Shown piece by piece: positions 59,399 to 64,000 of a DNA stretch of 64,000 nucleotides. The DNA is from Klebsiella variicola (GTDB lineage: Bacteria > Pseudomonadota > Gammaproteobacteria > Enterobacterales > Enterobacteriaceae). The notes beneath the pieces are model-generated. The model worked only from the letters and a program-made list of their open reading frames with translations, was not told the origin of the DNA and did no database searches. Made by a program: the position numbers and the translations under genes. Numbering within the stretch: the stretch's first letter is position 1; each line of letters begins with the position of its first letter. The stretch covers positions 4,836,001 to 4,900,000 of the forward strand of contig NZ_CP010523.2 in NCBI RefSeq assembly GCF_000828055.2. Direction: 5' to 3'.

Positions 59399-61949
59399 AG
59401 TCTAGTTTCCTTTGAAGTTGTTCGAGAGTAATCCAATTGTGATTATCGAGGTGAACGTAATGCGCCCCGCTTGAGTGACAGGGATCAGGCATATCATGCG
59501 GGATCAGCGTCAGTTGAAGTGCTGCTGGGTTGAACGGCGGCATGTAACCGTTGGCGCAGGACTCTTGCGTGGGAAGTACCAACTCTGCCAACTCGGCCAT
59601 TACATCGTTATCCGGCGCAGGCTCATCACGTGCAGGCAATTCGTCACTCAACAAGATCAGGCGCTCGCCGCGCGGAATGGCGCTAAATATACTATGCAAC
59701 AAGGTAGGATCTGCCCAGACGCGCTGGACAATGCCTCTAAGATGCAACTGCACCAATAGCGTCGCGACGCGGTGATACCAGTTCTCACGTTCCCACTCAT
59801 CGTCGTTGACTGGCTGATAGGTGATAAAGCAACTGGAGTAAGATAGGCCGCTGAGCGCCTGCCAGCGGCTTAACGCCTGCTGTGCCACCGACGCTGGCGG
59901 GTTAAGCAACAGCGGCGGTGGACTCAGGTAATTATTAGTAAGCGCCTGCTTATCGCGACAGGCAGGGCAACCACCACAGGCGTGACCCGGAATAAATTCC
60001 GCCATCGAGTAGAGATCCACAAGTGCCTCGCACAGCGGTTTGCTCAGTGGCGTATTCAGCCAGTTGATTAATGCATTATGGTTAGCCCTTGCAGCTTGCA
60101 GCGTCTCTTCACGGGAGGGGATAATACGTGTTTTCCACATTTCTTCTCCGGTGTGGTGACTACGCAGGATGCGTACTACCAGTGAGTTTCCGTTCTGTCG
60201 GATGATTTGCTCTTTTGCCGCTTCGTAGCGATTAACATCGGCAAAGTCTTTTTTGTCTGGCGGGTTTTGTAGATCGGCATCCAGTTCCAGCACTCCTGCA
60301 CGCACCATCATCAGTACGGTACGCAAGTTCCATAATTTATTTTGTTTGCTGCGGAAATTAAGGCCGCTATGGATCCTCTCTATATCAATACGATAAAGGT
60401 TGTCGCCCACCGATTCGGCACTGCCCCATAACTTTTTCCAGCGTTCCAGGCCCAACTCAAGACCAATCAACTTTTGTGAGGACAGATGTTCTGCCTGTTT
60501 GACATCCTGATGATTGTAAATTAGCAGTGAGGTGCAGGCATAGCCATCGCGTCCACCACGTCCCACTTCCTGGTAGAAGCGGTCCATGTTTTCCGGCACT
60601 GTGGCATGGATCACTGTGCGCACGTCGTTTTTATCCATACCTACGCCAAATGCTGAGGTCGCAATCATGATATCCAGCTGGTTTTTATCCCATTTTTCCA
60701 GCAGGCTTCGGCGTACTTCACTCGGCGTATCACCGGTAAATGTTGCCAAACGCTGATACCCCTGCAAACGCAACTGTTGCGCCCACTCTTCAGCTTCTTT
60801 CGGTCGTGTCACGTAGAGGATCAGCGGGCGTGGCGCATGAGCCAGCGATTGCAGCACCTTATCCCGTTTGTCGCTGTGGTCTTTTGCCCGATAACACCAG
60901 TAAGCAGGTTCCGGGCGCAGATGGCAGGCATGGACTTCGCTCATCTCCTGATCGAAGGTATCGCGCAGGATTTTACGACTGGCTTCGGTGATAGTCGCAC
61001 TCATCAGCAGTGTTGAGCACGGTGTAAGATTCGCTTCACGGCTGACGCGCTTCAGCCCGCGAATTAAGCCACCAAGTTGCTGGAAATGCGGGCGAAAGTC
61101 GTTCCCCCAGCTGGCGACAATATGCGCTTCATCAACAATAACATGCCGCAGCCCTCCCTGTTTTGCTGCTTCAAATAAGGCGAACTGCAGGGAACTGCAG
61201 GTCGCTTCAGGAGAGGTGACGATCAGCCGCTGCTCACCCACACGGATACGCATGTACGTATCATATTTATCCTGCGCCGGTAAGCCGCTATACCAGCCGG
61301 TGACAGATTCTGCTTTGTTCCCTGCTTCAATCAGTAACTTCCGGAAACGGCTAGCCAGCTCCAACACCAGCGCCGTGGTCGGGGCGATCAGTACACAAAG
61401 TGCCCCAGGAGCTGAGGCTGTCAGAGCTAATGCTTGCGCTACCAGTGTTTTCCCGGTGCCAGTGGGCAAATTGACCAACAGCGTACTGCCCGGTGGGGCG
61501 AACAGAGCCCGGCGTACCGCATCGCGCTGGCCCGGTGCCTGATAGCTGATATAGTTGTCCTTCTTGAAGTAACGGCGCAGGACATGGTCCATCGGTACTC
61601 GAGTGTCCTGGCGGCAGAATTGGTGCTGATCGCTGGCGAGAAAAGGCATGCCGTTTCCCTGCTCCAGCCACTGCGGACACCAAGCAGGGCCAGCGCTGAG
61701 CAGAAAGGTCTGACCTAGTCGTTGACAGTTAATACCGCTGGCTTCCCACTCCTCCTGTCTTGGCCAACCAGGGTGGCTGTCATCAGGGACGGTCAGTTCG
61801 TTATCGTTGTGATGGGCATGTTTTTCCCGGTACAGCCAGTCACGGATCAACGCCCGGCGGTCGAGGTGTCCGGCAGTCGCCTCCAGCAGCAGGCACCCCC
61901 TCAACCTTGATGAAATAACATAATTATCAATCAGTTGCGTCAGATTCAT
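59382..61949 (-). CDS. dpdF: DpdF-like RecQ-family helicase
   Basis: An 855-residue DEAH-box helicase of RecQ type. Walker A is P-T-G-T-G-K-T (about 162-168), motif II V-D-E-A-H (about 272), and motif VI G-R-G-G-R-D-G (about 465) with the F-G-V-G-M-D-K-N-D-V-R motif V of RecQ just before. A cysteine cluster C-G-G-C-P-A-C-R (about 660) resembles a zinc-binding segment. The N-terminal 130 residues are extra compared with RecQ. It starts five bases after dpdE and fits DpdF. It probably unwinds DNA during recognition of unmodified targets, which is inference. Confidence 0.86.
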   Translation of the reverse strand: MNLTQLIDNYVISSRLRGCLLLEATAGHLDRRALIRDWLYREKHAHHNDNELTVPDDSHPGWPRQEEWEASGINCQRLGQTFLLSAGPAWCPQWLEQGNGMPFLASDQHQFCRQDTRVPMDHVLRRYFKKDNYISYQAPGQRDAVRRALFAPPGSTLLVNLPTGTGKTLVAQALALTASAPGALCVLIAPTTALVLELASRFRKLLIEAGNKAESVTGWYSGLPAQDKYDTYMRIRVGEQRLIVTSPEATCSSLQFALFEAAKQGGLRHVIVDEAHIVASWGNDFRPHFQQLGGLIRGLKRVSREANLTPCSTLLMSATITEASRKILRDTFDQEMSEVHACHLRPEPAYWCYRAKDHSDKRDKVLQSLAHAPRPLILYVTRPKEAEEWAQQLRLQGYQRLATFTGDTPSEVRRSLLEKWDKNQLDIMIATSAFGVGMDKNDVRTVIHATVPENMDRFYQEVGRGGRDGYACTSLLIYNHQDVKQAEHLSSQKLIGLELGLERWKKLWGSAESVGDNLYRIDIERIHSGLNFRSKQNKLWNLRTVLMMVRAGVLELDADLQNPPDKKDFADVNRYEAAKEQIIRQNGNSLVVRILRSHHTGEEMWKTRIIPSREETLQAARANHNALINWLNTPLSKPLCEALVDLYSMAEFIPGHACGGCPACRDKQALTNNYLSPPPLLLNPPASVAQQALSRWQALSGLSYSSCFITYQPVNDDEWERENWYHRVATLLVQLHLRGIVQRVWADPTLLHSIFSAIPRGERLILLSDELPARDEPAPDNDVMAELAELVLPTQESCANGYMPPFNPAALQLTLIPHDMPDPCHSSGAHYVHLDNHNWITLEQLQRKLDCVDYQ

Positions 61950-61954
61950 CCGAT

Positions 61955-64000
61955 TTATGAGTCCTCATCCAATATAGCTTCTGATGCAATGATTAAGGCA
62001 CGCGTCGCCAGGCAGGTCATTTTCGGCTGTGCAATACCCTGGCGCAGCGTCTGCCCCGTCTCCTGCCGGTTAGCATGATGCAGCGCGGCGCTGCTTAGAT
62101 AATGTTCCAGTCGGCTCAGGCTGAGAGCCTGTTGTGTGGCGAACTGTTCCACCGCCAGTCGCTGGGCTATGTTATAGCTATCGTTACACCAGGTACGCCA
62201 ATCTTTAGCGCTGATGCAATGGGAAATCTGCGCCCAGCGTTCCTCATTGAGATTTAGGTGGCGTCCGCCCTTATCCTTCGGTTTATAGTCTTCATTAAGT
62301 ATCATCAACACCTCTGCGTTGGTGACCAGCTCGCCGGCCTGGTCCAGCCACAGGGTAATGGTTTCAGGAGGCATCAGATGGTCGGCCAGTCGTTGCAGAG
62401 CTGGTGTATTGACATCCGCTTCAATCAGAAAATCGTAGCGGAAAAAAATATTTTCATCGCCCATGCCTGGTGTGATGCGGATAATCGCGCTAGCAACACC
62501 GCGTTCTTCAAAATCCAGCATTTGTAGGATGGCATCATGGAAAGGTTCACCCAAGCGAGCCGGGCGGATTTTACCCTGAGAGGTATCAGCCCGGTAGTAG
62601 CTAAGCGGCCAAGTCATGGGCGAACTTCCGCTAGATTGGTTAAGATCAAAGCCCAGCAGGCAGTGTTTTTGTAGGCGATGTGGGCTGACTAAGGTGCCCG
62701 TCCCTCTATCACCAGGGTTGAAGCGATAGCGGAATATCGATGGATCTTTCTCATCTGGAATAAAATCGAATTTCAGTACATTACCTATCAGATTACGAGC
62801 GCAGCGGCGGAATTCCTCTTCATTCTCATCTATATCCGCCAGTGCATCGGCATACTCTCTGGCTTCGATGATATCGCCATCAATTTGCAGCAGGACTTCC
62901 TGCATTTCGATGCGCTGCTTTTCCACCGTAAGGCGGCCATCTTCACCAGCCAGACGCGCACTGAGTTGCATCATGCTCTCTTCACCCAGCGGGTAAAGAT
63001 TGGAAATAAGCTGCTGTAATTCCTCATCAATCAAGTATTGTAGGCTTGCAATCGACTCTTCGAAGACATCGAACACTTCATTGAGAATAGTCAGCCACTG
63101 ATTTTGCAGACCCTCTGCTTCACTCACCAGCGCCATGCTGAGGATAGTAGTCGCACTCTCAGTCGCGCAGTAGCGATTCAAGCGGCCAAGACGCTGTTCC
63201 ATACGGTTAGGCGACAGCAACAAGTCGTAATGCAGCGCAATCTTGCGCCCGCCGTGCAGATTGACACCTTCTTCAGCCCGGCGATCGCACACTAAGATCT
63301 GGCATTTGCTTCCCTTGCCAAAGCGCACTTCTTTGTCGGGGTTATGGCGCTGGATTTTGCCAATAAATGGTATCATCAGGTCGGTAAATACCTGGTCGGC
63401 TACCCATGGCTGGTCACAGAACACCACAATATAAGGGAGTTCTCTGACGTTACTATCCAGAAGTTTTTCCAATACATCAATTAAGCGCTGGCGCTTGCTG
63501 TCACACTCCATTTTGCAGCGGTCTATCAGCTCAAGCAGGATCTCCTTCTCGCCATCAAACAGCGGATGCTGCAACAGCGCGAGCTGTGAATCACTATAGA
63601 GAAAGCCCTGCGCGGCATCAAGTGACTCCTGCTGTAAGCGATAGTTTGCAAGCCGGGCCAGTAGCTCCGGCGTAGCGATAGCGGCTTCAAACAGTAACTG
63701 ATAAATTGCCACCAACGTGGGGTCTTGTGGGTGCATCATTATTGCCGATTCGCGCCAGGCGATCATCATGTCGTTGCTGGCGTTCGTCGTGGCATATTTT
63801 TTTAGTGATAGGCCGGACAAGCCAGGCATCAGGACACTAATGGCGGGGTTGCTACGGCGGTTGCGTAGCAGGCGGTGGTGCAGACGGTAACGGTTACCAA
63901 TGTAGTGGCGGATTTTATTGATCAGCAGATCACGCACCTCACTCCGCAGCGGTTGCATCATATCTAAATGGGGAAGCAACTGTGAAGCCATCCCGTTTAG
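61955..64000 (-). CDS. dpdE: DpdE-like SNF2-type helicase, C-terminal part (cut by window end)
   Basis: The frame is open through the right edge (the codons before the ATG at 63991 continue without a stop), so this is the C-terminal portion, about 680 residues. It contains the second helicase lobe: Y-I-V-V-F-C-D-Q-P-W (motif IV region), E-E-G-V-N-L-H-G-G-R (motif V) and P-N-R-M-E-Q-R-L-G-R-L-N-R (motif VI), in the SNF2/RapA style. A long C-terminal extension without named motifs follows. The ATPase lobe lies outside. Order before a RecQ-like gene fits DpdE. It is the first visible gene of the dpd unit; more dpd genes are expected upstream. Confidence 0.82.
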   Translation of the reverse strand, partial: LNGMASQLLPHLDMMQPLRSEVRDLLINKIRHYIGNRYRLHHRLLRNRRSNPAISVLMPGLSGLSLKKYATTNASNDMMIAWRESAIMMHPQDPTLVAIYQLLFEAAIATPELLARLANYRLQQESLDAAQGFLYSDSQLALLQHPLFDGEKEILLELIDRCKMECDSKRQRLIDVLEKLLDSNVRELPYIVVFCDQPWVADQVFTDLMIPFIGKIQRHNPDKEVRFGKGSKCQILVCDRRAEEGVNLHGGRKIALHYDLLLSPNRMEQRLGRLNRYCATESATTILSMALVSEAEGLQNQWLTILNEVFDVFEESIASLQYLIDEELQQLISNLYPLGEESMMQLSARLAGEDGRLTVEKQRIEMQEVLLQIDGDIIEAREYADALADIDENEEEFRRCARNLIGNVLKFDFIPDEKDPSIFRYRFNPGDRGTGTLVSPHRLQKHCLLGFDLNQSSGSSPMTWPLSYYRADTSQGKIRPARLGEPFHDAILQMLDFEERGVASAIIRITPGMGDENIFFRYDFLIEADVNTPALQRLADHLMPPETITLWLDQAGELVTNAEVLMILNEDYKPKDKGGRHLNLNEERWAQISHCISAKDWRTWCNDSYNIAQRLAVEQFATQQALSLSRLEHYLSSAALHHANRQETGQTLRQGIAQPKMTCLATRALIIASEAILDEDS

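Noticed and set aside
47299-64000. DISARM or BREX type defence system
   Set aside because: A large DEAH helicase and a PLD-type protein also occur in DISARM, but no methyltransferase, DUF1998 DrmB or BREX pglZ/brxC signature is seen. The complete gene series and the neighbouring queD fit Dpd better.

Overview
The window looks like a chromosomal segment of a Klebsiella-type enterobacterium (K. pneumoniae complex or a close relative; species not resolvable by eye). This rests on E. coli-like 16S, 23S and 5S genes, E. coli-like housekeeping genes, a xylA/xynT/xynB cluster of the kind I associate with Klebsiella, REP/BIME palindromes, and a GC-rich core (1-40 kb) that gives way to an AT-richer accessory region (40.8-64 kb).

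Layout. 1-8.2 kb: the end of a tryptophanyl-tRNA synthetase gene, the heme-globin diguanylate cyclase dosC, the yhiI-rbbA-yhhJ ABC exporter operon and two small envelope-type genes. 8.48-14.0 kb: a complete rRNA operon on the minus strand (P1/P2 promoters, boxA, 16S, tRNA-Glu, 23S, 5S, terminator) with an ERIC-like element in its 23S-5S spacer. 14.2-15.3 kb: roxA. 15.4-23.9 kb: the copper/silver system cusRS and, divergently, cusCFBA, with a CusR palindrome between them. 24.0-32.8 kb: a DUF1294 gene, the lipocalin gene blc, a MerR-type regulator and a nine-gene tightly overlapping operon (NTF2-like, SDR, FAD amine-oxidase-like, DUF1365, CFA-synthase-like, DUF2878, chalcone-isomerase-like, DUF3833 lipoprotein, DUF523-DUF1722). 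The operon is preceded by a strong inverted repeat that is a likely operator, and probably makes or protects modified membrane fatty acids. 32.9-39.6 kb: a LamB-type porin and the divergent xylA / xynT-xynB xyloside-use genes.

39.8-46.8 kb is a patchwork of accessory genes: a predicted phosphorothioate-DNA-dependent HNH endonuclease, a Tlde1-N-terminus/membrane fusion and its membrane neighbour, a DUF1176 protein, a putative type VI secretion effector-immunity-Hcp set, a decayed P4-type integrase, a remnant matching the 3' end of a leuX-type tRNA with a terminator, and a truncated fosA-like gene.

46.9-64 kb holds eight minus-strand genes in one tight transcription unit plus a convergent queD. 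Their order, sizes and motifs match the restriction arm of the Dpd system, which acts with 7-deazaguanine DNA modification: dpdE (cut by the window edge), dpdF, dpdG, dpdH, dpdI, dpdJ, dpdK, dpdD. QueD makes a precursor of preQ0, the base used for that modification. The modification genes (dpdA-C and the remaining preQ0 genes) are not in the window and would be expected beyond the right edge. This island is the most interesting part of the window.
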